From assembly GCF_036409475.1 (NCBI RefSeq), contig NZ_JAYRCK010000023.1, positions 29,374 through 93,373 on the forward strand: 64,000 nucleotides of DNA, read 5' to 3'. Made by a program: the position numbers and the translations under genes. Under the pieces are notes generated by a model. It saw nothing but the letters and a program-made list of their open reading frames with translations, searched no databases and was not told the origin of the DNA. The number at the start of each line of letters is the position of its first letter. Within the stretch, counting starts at the first letter, position 1. This document shows positions 44,719 to 56,400 of the stretch, piece by piece. Source of the DNA: Scandinavium sp036409475 (GTDB taxonomy: Bacteria > Pseudomonadota > Gammaproteobacteria > Enterobacterales > Enterobacteriaceae).

Positions 44719-44844
44719 GACAGAACTCGACGGAGGGAATGAGTGGGAAAGTATAAGAGATTGATAAGCCATTGTTTATAAAAACAGCACCCGCAGCACA
44801 TTTACTGGATTGGCTTCGGGAGTTCCTTTATAATTCCCCGCCAC

Positions 44845-44920
44845 GGCCCCTTAGCTCAGTGGTTAGAGCAGGCGACTCATAATCGCTTGGTCGTTGGTTC
44901 AAACCCAACAGGGGCCACCA
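44845..44920 (+). tRNA. ileX: tRNA-Ile2 with CAU anticodon (ileX)
   Basis: A 76-nt cloverleaf from GGCCCCTTAGCTCAG to the encoded CCA. The anticodon CAT (44878-44880) is modified to lysidine in vivo by TilS, reading AUA; automated tools often call it tRNA-Met. The position next to mug and the sequence match E. coli ileX. tRNA 3' ends are common integration sites, and accessory DNA follows. Confidence 0.93.
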
Positions 44921-44946
44921 AATTTTAGCTTTAGAATCATATAATT

Positions 44947-44973
44947 AAGCCACTCGACAGAGTGGCTTTTTTG
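44947..44973 (+). terminator. Terminator after ileX
   Basis: AAGCCACTC and GAGTGGCTT pair around GACA and are followed by TTTT. Confidence 0.85.
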
Positions 44974-45049
44974 TTTTATCTACCGCGCTATGTCGCATAA
45001 ATGGCGTGGCGGCAGTCAACACCTTGCTTTCCATTCGGGCACGGCTGAC

Positions 45050-45355
45050 TCAGACCAGTGCCTGCAGCTCTTCTCTCATGTACGCAGAAAAGTACTCCGG
45101 ATCTTTAATCACCAGACGCTCACCGGCGTTGATTTTGTCAGCCCAGCCGGCCACTTTCTGAGTGAATCCCTCATCCCAGCCTTCCTGGCTGCCTCGGGCC
45201 ATCACATCTTCGGCAGTGACGGGTTCGCCCAACTCTTTCAGATACTTCAAAATTCCTTTCGTCGTGCTTTCGTCCATAGGCTGGGGAGCAGGAACAGAAG
45301 TATTCATACCATTGATGAAGTCCAATGCTTTATCGATTACTGGTGCCATATTCAT
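45050..45355 (-). CDS. DUF1889 family protein, YoaC-like
   Basis: A 101-residue helical protein resembling E. coli YoaC (DUF1889): V-I-D-K-A-L-D-F-I near the N-terminus, E-S-T-T-K-G-I-L-K-Y-L-K-E-L-G-E-P in the middle, and K-D-P-E-Y-F-S-A-Y-M-R-E-E-L-Q-A-L-V at the end. Function unknown. E. coli yoaC lies elsewhere on the chromosome, so this is a relocated copy or paralogue beside ileX. Confidence 0.8.
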   Translation of the reverse strand: MNMAPVIDKALDFINGMNTSVPAPQPMDESTTKGILKYLKELGEPVTAEDVMARGSQEGWDEGFTQKVAGWADKINAGERLVIKDPEYFSAYMREELQALV

Positions 45356-45728
45356 ATCCTTAAAATTATCCAGACACTGTACAGGGTTATAATATCGCCC
45401 AATTTTTACTTAAACATCAAAGCGTTTATTCACTTAACCCACACTAAATGCCTCAAATGTGAACTAAGTATGACTGACTGATGTTGAGCTGCAAGTTTGC
45501 TCTTACTCTCTTTCGCACAACCCCTAAGAGTGGCTCATCCGCGATGAGTGCATATAGCCAAAATCTCCAATTTTGCAACCCAAAATCGATTAAAAATCCT
45601 AAATTAGTCCATATTCGTATTTTTGTTGTTTGAACATTTCCAAAACTGTGTTTAAAGTAACCAGAAATGTAAACAAATGTCATTAAGTGCATTCGTAACG
45701 TAAATAACTAAAAGCAACAGGATCAGGG
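45356..45728. other. AT-rich intergenic region upstream of the CDI operon
   Basis: About 370 bp without a supported gene. A short hairpin CTCATC-CGC-GATGAG is at 45534-45548, and the last 150 bp are strongly AT-rich, suiting a promoter that H-NS could silence. The cdiB ribosome site AGGATCAGGG ends just before its ATG. Confidence 0.5.
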
Positions 45729-47390
45729 ATGAAAGCTTTATACCCGCTGTGGGTGCTACTGGTATTCAGTCAATCTGTCTTTGCAGCACCGTTGTCACCT
45801 GCAGATCGCAACAGCATCGAGCAACAGCAGCAGCAATTGCTCCTTCAGAACCAGCAACAGCGTGAGTCGCTGAAGCGTGCTGCGCCGTTAATTCGTCCGT
45901 CGCAACCTGAACTCCCTGCCTCAACTTCCGGGCCTTGTTTCACTGTCCATCGCATTGTGCTCGACGATGTCACGCTTATTGATGCCCGCAAGCAACAAAA
46001 ATTACTCGCTCCCTGGCTGAATCAGTGCCTGGATATGGCTCGTATCAATCAACTCACGAATACCGTTTCCGACTGGTATATCAGCCGGGGATATATCACC
46101 AGCCGCGCTTTTCTGACGGAACAAGATTTACGCTCAGGTGAACTGCATTTAGCCATTCTGGAAGGTCGACTCGAAAAAATTCGCATGGACGGCGCGCCGG
46201 AACGCGAGCTGAAAATGGCGTTCCCGGGGCTTGAAGGCCATATTCTTAACCTGCGCGATATTGAACAAGGCATGGAGCAAATTAACCGCGCCCGCACCAC
46301 GCCAGTACAGATTGAAATATTGCCGGGGAGCAAGCAGGGCTGGTCGATTGCTAATTTGACCGCCACACCGGAATTTCCTCTTTCCGGATCGGTGAGTGTT
46401 GATAATAGCGGTCAGAAAAGCACGGGCGTGGGGCAAATTAATGCCGGGTTGACGGGCAACAACCTGTTAGGGCTGGCCGACAGCTGGTTTGTCAGCGGCG
46501 GGCGCAGCAGCGCGTTTTCAAATTCTAAAGATGCGCAGAACTTTGCCGCAGGTGTCAGCGTGCCTTACGGCTACAGCCTGTTTGACTACAGCTACAGCTG
46601 GAACAACTACCTCAGCACCATCGATAACAATGGCTATATCTGGCGCTCCAGCGGTGACACCGAAACGCACCGCTTCAATTTTTCCCACGTTCTGTTCCGC
46701 AATGGCGATATCAAAACGGGCGTGTCTGTTGGCCTGAGCCACCGCATCAACCGCAATTATCTGGATGACATTTTGCTGCAAAGCAGCAGCCGCAAGCTCA
46801 CCAGCCTGCTGTTTGGCGTGAATCACACGCAGAAAATCCTTGGCGGGGTGGCGACACTGAACCCAACGTTCAGCCGCGGCATGCCGTGGTTTGATGCCGA
46901 AAATGACGGCAATAAGAACGGCGATTTACCTAAAGCCCAGTTCCGCAAATGGAGCCTTAACGCCAGCTATCAGCGCCCTGTTGCCGACAACTTATGGTGG
47001 CTGGCAAGTGCTTACGGCCAGTGGACACCCGATCGGCTGTACGGCAGCGAGCGCATGACCATCGGCGGTGAAAGCTCGGTTCGCGGATTCAAAGAACAAA
47101 GCATCTCCGGTGACAACGGCGCGTACTGGCGTAACGAACTCAACTACACGCTGTTCACGCTGCCGGTCATCGGTCAGGTCAATGCCTTAGCCGCGATTGA
47201 TGGCGGCTGGCTGCACTCCGACAGGCTCGATCCGTATGCCGGAGGCACCCTCTGGGGCACAGCCGCCGGGCTCAGCACCGCCAACCGTTGGGTCTCGACC
47301 TCATTCACTGTCGGGCTCCCTCTTGTTTACCCGGACTGGCTCGGGCCAGACCACGTCAGCATTTACTACCGCGTTGCCGTCGCGTTTTAA
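45729..47390 (+). CDS. cdiB: CdiB/ShlB-family outer-membrane transporter of the two-partner system
   Basis: A TpsB (Omp85-superfamily) protein of 553 residues: signal peptide (1-19), a Gln-rich N-terminal linker helix, two POTRA domains (about 70-210) and a 16-strand barrel ending in A-F. The substrate-binding signature V451-R-G-F454 sits in loop 6 (G-G-E-S-S-V-R-G-F). It exports CdiA, whose gene follows 12 bp later, across the outer membrane. Confidence 0.94.
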   Translation: MKALYPLWVLLVFSQSVFAAPLSPADRNSIEQQQQQLLLQNQQQRESLKRAAPLIRPSQPELPASTSGPCFTVHRIVLDDVTLIDARKQQKLLAPWLNQCLDMARINQLTNTVSDWYISRGYITSRAFLTEQDLRSGELHLAILEGRLEKIRMDGAPERELKMAFPGLEGHILNLRDIEQGMEQINRARTTPVQIEILPGSKQGWSIANLTATPEFPLSGSVSVDNSGQKSTGVGQINAGLTGNNLLGLADSWFVSGGRSSAFSNSKDAQNFAAGVSVPYGYSLFDYSYSWNNYLSTIDNNGYIWRSSGDTETHRFNFSHVLFRNGDIKTGVSVGLSHRINRNYLDDILLQSSSRKLTSLLFGVNHTQKILGGVATLNPTFSRGMPWFDAENDGNKNGDLPKAQFRKWSLNASYQRPVADNLWWLASAYGQWTPDRLYGSERMTIGGESSVRGFKEQSISGDNGAYWRNELNYTLFTLPVIGQVNALAAIDGGWLHSDRLDPYAGGTLWGTAAGLSTANRWVSTSFTVGLPLVYPDWLGPDHVSIYYRVAVAF

Positions 47391-47402
47391 AGGATTATCA
47401 CC

Positions 47403-50400
47403 ATGAATCAACCACCTGTTCGCTTAACGTACCGTCTGCTCAGCTATCTGGTTAGCGCCCTGCTCGCCGGGCAGCCACTGCTGCCTGCGATATCTGCCAC
47501 GCTGACGCCAACGGGCAACACCTCCGCAGACAAAGCGGCGAACGGGGTGCCGGTGGTGAATATCGCCACGCCAAACGGCGCGGGGATTTCGCACAACCAG
47601 TTCAAAGATTACAACGTCGGCAAAGAAGGCCTGATCCTCAATAACGCCACTGACAAACTGAACCAGACGCAACTCGGCGGGATCATCACCGGCAACCCGA
47701 ACCTGAAAGCGGGCAAAGAAGCAAAAGGCATCATCAACGAAGTGATCGGCGGCAACCGTTCACAGCTTCAGGGCTATACCGAAGTGGCGGGCAAAGCGGC
47801 AAATGTGATGGTCGCCAACCCGTACGGCATTACCTGTAACGGCTGCGGCTTTATCAACACCCCGCAGGCGACGCTGACCACGGGCAAACCTGTCTTCGAC
47901 GCGAACGGCAATTTACAGGCGCTGGATGTCAAAAAAGGCAGCATCACGATTGAAGGCAAAGGGATTGACGCCAGCGGCAGTGATGCGCTGTCGATCATCT
48001 CGCGTGCGACCGAAGTGAATGCCGCCATTCATGCGAAGGATTTGAAAGTGATCGCCGGGGCCAACCGGGTTGGCGCAGACGGCAGCGTCACGGCGCAACA
48101 AGGCGAAGGGGCTGCGCCGTCGGTGGCGGTCGATACCGGCGCGTTGGGCGGCATGTACGCCAACAGAATTCACCTCGTATCCAGCGACAAAGGCGTAGGG
48201 GTCAACCTCGGCAACCTGAATACCCGCCAGGGGGATATCACCCTCGACGCCAACGGCAAGCTCACCGTGCATAGCAGCCTTGCCAGCGGCGCTTTCGATG
48301 CCAAAGGCCAGAGCATCGCCCTGACCGGCGACCATAAAGCCAGCGGCAACATCACGCTGAACAGCCAGAGCGACATCGCGCTCAGCAACGGGTCGCTGAA
48401 CAGCGATAACGACCTGGTGCTGAACGCCAACGGCACGCTTTCGCAGAACAGGACAAAGCTGACTGCCGGACGGGATGCGGCGCTGAAAGCCAAAAATATC
48501 AGCCAGGATGCTACCAGCCAGATCAATGCGGCGCGCAACGTTGCGCTCAACGCCAGTGACACCCTCACCACCCAAGGCCAGAATACGGCCGGACAAAACC
48601 TGACGGCCAGCGCCGCCACGCTGACGCAGAGCGGCAAGCTGCTGGCGGATGGCAACACTCAGCTTAACGCCAGCACGCTCACCAACCGTGGCAATGTGCA
48701 GGGCGGCGCGTTGACGGTGAACAGCACTTCCCTCAACAACAGCGGCTCGCTGCTGAGTGGCAGCGGCCTGAACATCACCACCCAGGATTTCACGCAAAGC
48801 GGCAGCACGGGTGCGAAAGGCAAAGCCGATATCACCGCCAGCGGGCAAGTGAATAACACAGGTTCACTTGTGAGTGATGACTCACTAACACTAAAAGCGC
48901 ATGACGTGGCGCAGAATGGCACGTTGTCTGGCGGTAAAGGGCTGAACATTAATGCCGACGCGCTGACCTCCGGCAAAAATGCGGTGACGCACTCTGACGG
49001 CAATCTGGCGCTCACGGCCAATACAGCCACGCTGGACGGTGAAACCAGTGCCGGCGGCAACATGCAGTTGCAGGGCGACAAGCTCACAACAGCCGCCAGT
49101 GCGCAGGTGCAGAGCGGCAAAAATCTCAGCATTAAGGCCCGGGAAGCCAGCCTTGCAGGAACGCACGCGGCGCAGCAGTCGCTAACGGTTAACGCCAGCG
49201 AGAAGCTCACGCACAGCGGCAAAAGCAGCGCGGCGTCTACCAGCCTGACGACACCTGAACTGAACAACAGCGGCGTGCTGGTTGCCGCTTCCCTGAGCAC
49301 TCAGTCGCAAACGCTGACCAACAGCGGGCTGCTGCAGGGCGATAACGCGCTGAAGGTGAGTACTCACTCACTGAACAACCAGCTGAACGGCACGCTCTAC
49401 AGCGCTAAAAATCTGGTGCTGGATATCCCCGGCATCAGCAACAGCGGCCTTATCACCAGCGACAAAACCCTGACGCTGAACACCACCACGCTGACTAACC
49501 CAGGCAAAATCACCGCCAATGCGTTGACCGTGAAAACGGCAACCCTGACTGGCGATGGCCTGTTGCAGGGCACAAACGCGCTGGCAATTTCGGGCGATAC
49601 CTTATCGCAAGGAACTGCCGGACGCTGGTTGACCGCGGGAGATTTATCCATTGACGGTCAAACGCTGACCACCGCGGGCACCACGCAGGGCCAGAACCTC
49701 AGCTTTAACGTGAAAGACTGGAGCCACACCGGTTCTGCGCTGGCCACCGGGAACCTGAATTCCACCCTGGCAAACTCGCTCCTCAACAACGGCGAGCTGA
49801 TGAGCCAGGGGGATTTCACACTGACTGCACCGACGCTGGCCAACCACGGCAAAATGCTCACGGCGGGCGATATGGCGCTGAGCGGCAAGCAGTTCAGCAG
49901 CAACGGTGCGCTTCAGGGCGACACGCTTAGCCTGACTCAGAACAGCATTGATAATCAGGGCACGATCGTTGGCCTCAATGGTCTGCGACTCAACAGTACA
50001 GGCACTCTGAGCAACAGCGGCGATCTGTTGAGCCAGCAGGCACTGGACGTTACCGCAAGTGACGTTACCAACAGCGGACGCTGGCAGGGGCAGACGATCG
50101 CTCTCGACGGCAGTAGCCTGAACAACAGCGGCGCAATTCAAAGCGCGCAGGATCTGGCTCTGACGCTGAGCAGCGACGTGATAGCCGGCACCGGCAGCAA
50201 AATCACCGCGCTCGGTGATGCGACCCTTAGCGGAAAAACGCTGAACAACCAGGGGCTGATTAGCGCCAAAACGCTGGAGGTGAAAGGCGACTCGCTGACC
50301 AACAGCGGCGAAATCAGCGGGGTGAACAGCCTTGCGCTGACGCTTAACGGCAGCCTGCAACAGCAGGGCAAAATGCTGACTGGCGGCGCGCTGAACGTCA

Positions 50401-53400
50401 AAGCGAAAGACATCGACAACAGCGGCCAGCTTCAGGGCGCTGCGACCCAAATTAACGCCAACACCTTGACCAACAGCGGACGCATTCAGGGCGACATCGG
50501 TCTGACGCTGACCCTGCTCGACAGCCTGAACAACAAGACGAATGGCGTCATCCTCAGCCAGAATGCGCTCACGCTAAGTGCCCCGGTACTGACTAACGAC
50601 GGCACACTACAGGGCAACGGTAAAACCACGCTGAACGCGGCAACGCAGGCTCGCAACAACGGTAAAATTCTTTCCGCTGACGACCTGACGCTGAACAGCG
50701 CAAATTACAGCGGCAACGGCTGGTTGCAGGCGACAAACCTGGTGCTGAATGTGGCAGAACTTGCCAGCAGCGGCACCATGATGGCGGCAAATCAGGCCAC
50801 GCTGACAGGCAATAATCTGAACAACGGCGGCACCTTCCAGGCGGCGATGCTGGATGTGAATTACCAGACGCTGACCAACAGCGGCACGCTGCTTGGTAAC
50901 CAGAGCCTGCAACTCAAGGGCAACAGCCTCAACAACGCCAACGGCAAAGTGTTCAGCGGCGGCGATATGGCGGCAGAACTGGCCTCGCTCAGCGGCGTGG
51001 GCCAGCTGATAGCACTGGGCAACCTGACGCTGAAGCTCACCAACAGTTTCACCTCGCAGGGCGTTATCGCCTCGAACAAACAGCTTTCCATTTCGAGCCA
51101 GGGTGATATCACCAACGCCGGCACCTTGCAGGGCAACGACATCACGCTGAACGCGGCAGGCAAACTCACCAATAACGGATTGCTGACCGCAGGCAGCGGC
51201 ACCACGACGCTCAGCGGCAACCAGATGGCAATGAATGCCAGCGGTAGTTTGCAGGCAGGCGGCGACGTCAGCCTGACCAGCCAAAGCAACATCACGCTCG
51301 ACGGATTTACCGGCACCGCAGGCAGCCTGCTGCTGAGCGCGACTGGGTCAATCATCAACACCGCCCTGCTCTACGCGGGCAATAACCTCGCGCTGTATGC
51401 CGACAGTATCCAGAACCTGCGCGGCGATATCCTCGCGGGCAACAACCTGGTGATGCAGAAAAACGCCAGCGGCGCGGCGAACAGCGAAGTGACCAACACC
51501 TCCGGGAATATCGAAACCACCAACGGCGATATCACGATTCGGACCGGGCATTTGTTGAATACCCGTGACGGATTAAAGACATCCAATGAAACGATTGATA
51601 ACCCGTCATCGCTTCCGGGATTGGGCAATGCAACGATCGATATCTCAATATCTCAGTTGGAAGATGGCAGCTACGGGAAATACGTGGCGTCTTATCCGTT
51701 TGAGCAATGTACTGGAGGTGTCAACACACATTGCACCAAGCACCCCGGTAGCACGTCATACGGCATGCGTGCGGATCACACCGAACAAAAATATGCCATC
51801 AGCCAGACAGTGACTACAGTTTCAGCCGATGGCGGAGTCGGCGGTATTCGCTCAGGGCGTAACATGACGATTGCAGCAAATCGTCTGGATAACAACGCGA
51901 GTGTCATTCTCTCCTCCGGCGATATGACGCTCACCGGGAGTACGCTCTCAAACCAGTCATGGCAGAACTCTACCTCGTCGGAATACTGGAAATATGTCTA
52001 TCAGGGTCCGTTAGGCTACGCCGACCCAAACTCACCTATTACTGTTTCTGGCGATGAAATTGGGACGGTCACACTGCCCAATCCGAAATCCGATAAAATT
52101 ACCTTCACGCTGGATGGCAAGACCACTGAATCAGAACTGGGCGAAATCTTCCGCTCTGTCATCCAGGCGGGTGGCAATGTTATCGCTAGCTTCGCCAGCG
52201 ATATCAGCAACACCAACACCACGGCTAACGCGGGCAAGATCACCAACACCATTGCGAAGCCGACGTTAACCCCCCCTTCGGCGCAGAACATCAGCGGTGG
52301 CGCAAACCAAAAAGCGCTGGATCAGGCCGACACGTCAGCCATCACCAATCCGGACTGGAAAGACACCACCAACGGCCAGACGATTGGCGGCGGCACTGAT
52401 CTGAACCCTGGCGGCATGGGCGGCGATTATCCCCTGCCTTCCGGCAACAATGGCTACTTCGTGCCTTCTGCCGATCCGGACAGCCCGTATCTGATCACGG
52501 TGAACCCAAAACTGGACGGCCTGGGCCAGCTCGATCCTTCCCTGTTTGGCGATCTGTATAAACTGCTGGGCATGAACCCGGGCGCGGCACCGAAAGAGAC
52601 AAATTCGCGGTACACCGACGTTAATCAGTTCCTCGGCTCGTCTTACATGATGGATCGTCTGGGCCTCAACCCGGACAAAGACTACCGTTTCCTGGGCGAT
52701 GCGGCGTTTGATACCCGCTACGTCAGCAACTCTGTGCTGAACCAGACCGGCACTCGCTACATTAACGGCCTCGGTTCGGATCTCGACCAGATGCGTTATC
52801 TGATGGATAACGCCGCCAACGCGCAGAGCGGGCTTGGCCTGAAATTTGGCGTGGCGCTCACCGCCGATCAGGTGGCGGCACTCGACCACAGCATTCTGTG
52901 GTGGGAGACCGCCACCATCAACGGCCAGACCGTGATGGTGCCGAAAGTGTATCTGTCGCCGAAAGATGTGACGGTGCAGAGCGGCAGCGTGATCAGCGGT
53001 AACAACGTGCAGCTGGCGGGTGGCAACATCACCAACAGCGGCAGCTCGCTGATTGCCCAAAATGGCCTGAGTGTCGACAGCAGCAACAGCCTCAACAATC
53101 TCAACGCCGGGCTTATCAGCGCGGGCGGCGGTCTCGACCTGAGCGCGCTGGGCGACATCAACAACATCGGCTCCTCGATTTCCGGTAAAACCGTTCAGCT
53201 CGAAAGCGTGGGCGGCAATATCAACAACATCACCCGGACGCAGCAATGGAGCATCGGCGACGACAGCCGCCGGGGCAACGTGCACGTCAGCGGAACCGAT
53301 GTCGGCCAGACGGCTTCCATCACCGCCACCGATGGCCTGTCGATGGCAGCAGCCAACGATATCAACATCACCGGCGCGAAAGTCAGCACAGGCGGCGATC

Positions 53401-56400
53401 TGGCGATGGGCGCAGGCAATAACATCAATATTGCGGCCAACCAGATAACCGACAGCAGCAGCCAGTCTGGCTTCTGGGGCAAGAAAGACACCAGCGCGTC
53501 GTCCACCTCCAACCAGGGCAGCGCCATTACCGCAGGCGGCAACGCGGTGATGCAGGCCGGAAATGACATCAACGTTACGGCGAGCAGCATCAACGCAGGC
53601 AAAACCGCGCAACTGGTCGCCGGAAACGACCTGAACCTGAATGCGGGCGAAACCAGCCAGACCAGCCGTACAGGCGGCAGCGAAACGCATCAGAGCAGTG
53701 CGGACAGAACCACCCTCAGCGCAGGCGAGAACGCCACCCTGGTGGCAGGGCGCGATATCACCAGCCAGGCAGCGGGCATTGCGGCAGAAGGCAATGTCGG
53801 CATTCAGGCCGGACGCGACGTGAACCTGCAAGCGGAAGCCACCGTCAACGGCAGCAGCAGCCGTGGCGGCAAGAAAGTGGTCATTGACGAATCCGTTCGC
53901 CAGCAAGGTACGGAAATCGCCAGCGGCGGCAACACCACGATTATTGCCGGGCGCGATGTGAACAGCGAAGCCGCGCAGGTCACCGCCAGCGGCGATATTG
54001 GCGTGGCCGCCGGGCGCGATGTGAACCTCAGCACCGCCACCGAGAGCGATTATCACTACAAGGAAGAGACGAAGACCAGGAAAGGGTTCTTCAAGAAAAC
54101 CACGACACACACCATTGATGAAGACAGCGCGACGCGTGAAGCGGGCACCCTGCTCAGCGGCAATAACGTGCAGGTGCTGGCGGGCAACAATCTGCTGGTG
54201 AAAGGCTCCTCGGTGGTTGCCGACGATGCCGTGAACCTGCATGCGGGCAATAACGTCGATATCGTGGCCGCCACCAACACCGACTCAAGCTGGCGCTTCA
54301 AGGAAGAGAAGAAAAGCGGCCTGATGAGCAGCGGCGGCATTGGCTTCACCATCGGCAGCAGCAAATCCACCCACGACCTGCGCGAAGCAGGCACCACCCA
54401 GAGCCAGAGCTTCAGTACCGTCGGCTCAACGGGCGGCAGCGTGGCGATTTCTGCCGGTAATCAGGCGCACATTGGCGGCGCAGACCTTATCGCCGGGAAG
54501 GATTTAAGCCTCAGCGGCAGCAGCGTCATCATCGACCCGGGCCACGATAAGCGCACCCGCGATGAAACCTTCGAGCAGAAGAAAAGCGGGCTGACGATTG
54601 CACTTTCAGGCGCTGTGGGTGGTGCCATCAATAATGCCGTGAACTCAGCGCAGGATGCGGAAAACGAAAGTGACAGCCGTCTTAAAGCGCTCCAGGCAAC
54701 CAAATCTGCACTTTCTGGTGTGCAGGCAGGCCAGGCAGTCGCCCTGGACGCTGCTAATAGTGGTAATACCGAGAATCCAAGTACCAACGCCATCGGCGTC
54801 AGCGCCTCTCTTACCACGCAAAAATCGAAGTCTGAGCAGCATGTACGCAGTGATGAGGTCACAGGCAGCACGCTGAATGCGGGTAACAACATTTCCATCA
54901 CCGCCAACGGGAAAGGCACAGGTCCGAACAACGGCGATATTGTGATTGCCGGCAGCCAGCTGAAAGCAGGTGGTGACACCCTGCTCGCCGCTAAGAACGA
55001 CGTCATTCTTAGCGGCGCGGCCAACACCCAACAAACCACCGGCAAAAACAGCAGCAGCGGCGGCGGTGTCGGAGTGGGTATTGGAGTCGGCAGCGGCGGC
55101 TGGGGGATCAGTGTATTCGCCAACGGTAACTCTGCACACGGTAAGGAAAAAGGCAACGGAACCGACTGGACTGAGACAACAATCGACAGCGGCAAAACCG
55201 TCACCATTAAGAGCGGGAACGACACCGTCCTCGATGGTGCACAGGTCAACGGCAATAAAATTGTGGCCGATGTCGGGCACGACCTGCTGATGCGCAGCCA
55301 GCAGGACAATAACGACTACGACAGCAAGCAGACCAGCGTGGCCGGGGGCGGAAGTTTCACTTTCGGTTCAATGTCCGGCTCGGCCTACATGAGCGTCAGC
55401 CAGGACAAAATGAAGAGCCGCTTCGACTCGGTAGCCGAGCAGACCGGGATGTTTGCGGGCGACGGCGGGTTCGATATTACCGTCGGCAACCACACCCAAC
55501 TGGATGGCGCGGTCATTGCCTCCACGGCGACGGCGGATAAAAACAGCCTCGATACCGGCACGCTGGGCTTCAGCGATATTCACAATGAGGCCGATTTCAA
55601 AACCCAGCACGCGGGTGGGTCATTCAATACCGGCGGCAACATCGCCGGGCAGTTTGCCAGCAACATGGCGAACGCTCTGGTCGCTGGCGGCGTGAACAAA
55701 GGCCATGAGGAAGGTACCACTCAGGCTGCAGTGGCTGATGGTACGATTACCGTCCGCAACAAGGACAAACAACAGCAGGATGTCGCCGACCTGAGCCGCG
55801 ACACCGAACACGCCAACGACAGCATCAGCCCAATCTTCGATAAGGAGAAAGAGCAGAAGCGACTGCAGGAAATTCAGCTGATAGGTGATGTGGGTTCGCA
55901 GGCCATCGATGTGGCGAATACTCAAGGTGACCTGGCCGGGCGTAAAGCCGCAAAAGATCCCAAATCGCTGGAAGAAGCACGCCAGCAACTGGCTGCGGAA
56001 GGAAAACCGGTCAACGATGCTGCTGTATCAGAACGAGCCTACAACAACGCATCGTCTGTTTACGGTACAGGCGGGGCAGTTCAGCGCGGTATTCAGGCGG
56101 CAACCGGTGCGCTCACAGCGCTGGCCTCAGGCGGCAATCTTGCTGGCGTACTGGCGGGAGCCTCGGCCCCACAACTGGCGAACATCATCGGACATGATCT
56201 TGGTATTGAAGATAATGCCGCAGCAAGAACAATTGCCCACGCGATCCTCGGCGGCGTAACCGCAGCGCTTCAGGGGAAAGATGCAGGAGCAGGTGCCGCT
56301 GGTGGCGCATCGGGAGAACTGGCTGCGCAGATCATCAAAGATCAGCTGTTCCCGGGCAAAAGTAACAGCGATCTGAGCGAAAGTGATAAGCAACTGGTCA

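Noticed and set aside
44845..44920. Annotation of the tRNA as initiator or elongator Met
   Set aside because: CAT anticodon alone suggests Met, but body sequence and position match ileX (lysidine-modified Ile).
52335..54242. 635-codon open frame antisense to cdiA
   Set aside because: Composition mirrors the Ala/Gly-rich cdiA repeats read backwards; no ribosome site or protein family. Similar antisense frames cover much of cdiA.
53440..55800. CRISPR-like periodicity in the cdiA repeats
   Set aside because: The periodicity is of degenerate FHA coding repeats, not identical repeats with unique spacers.
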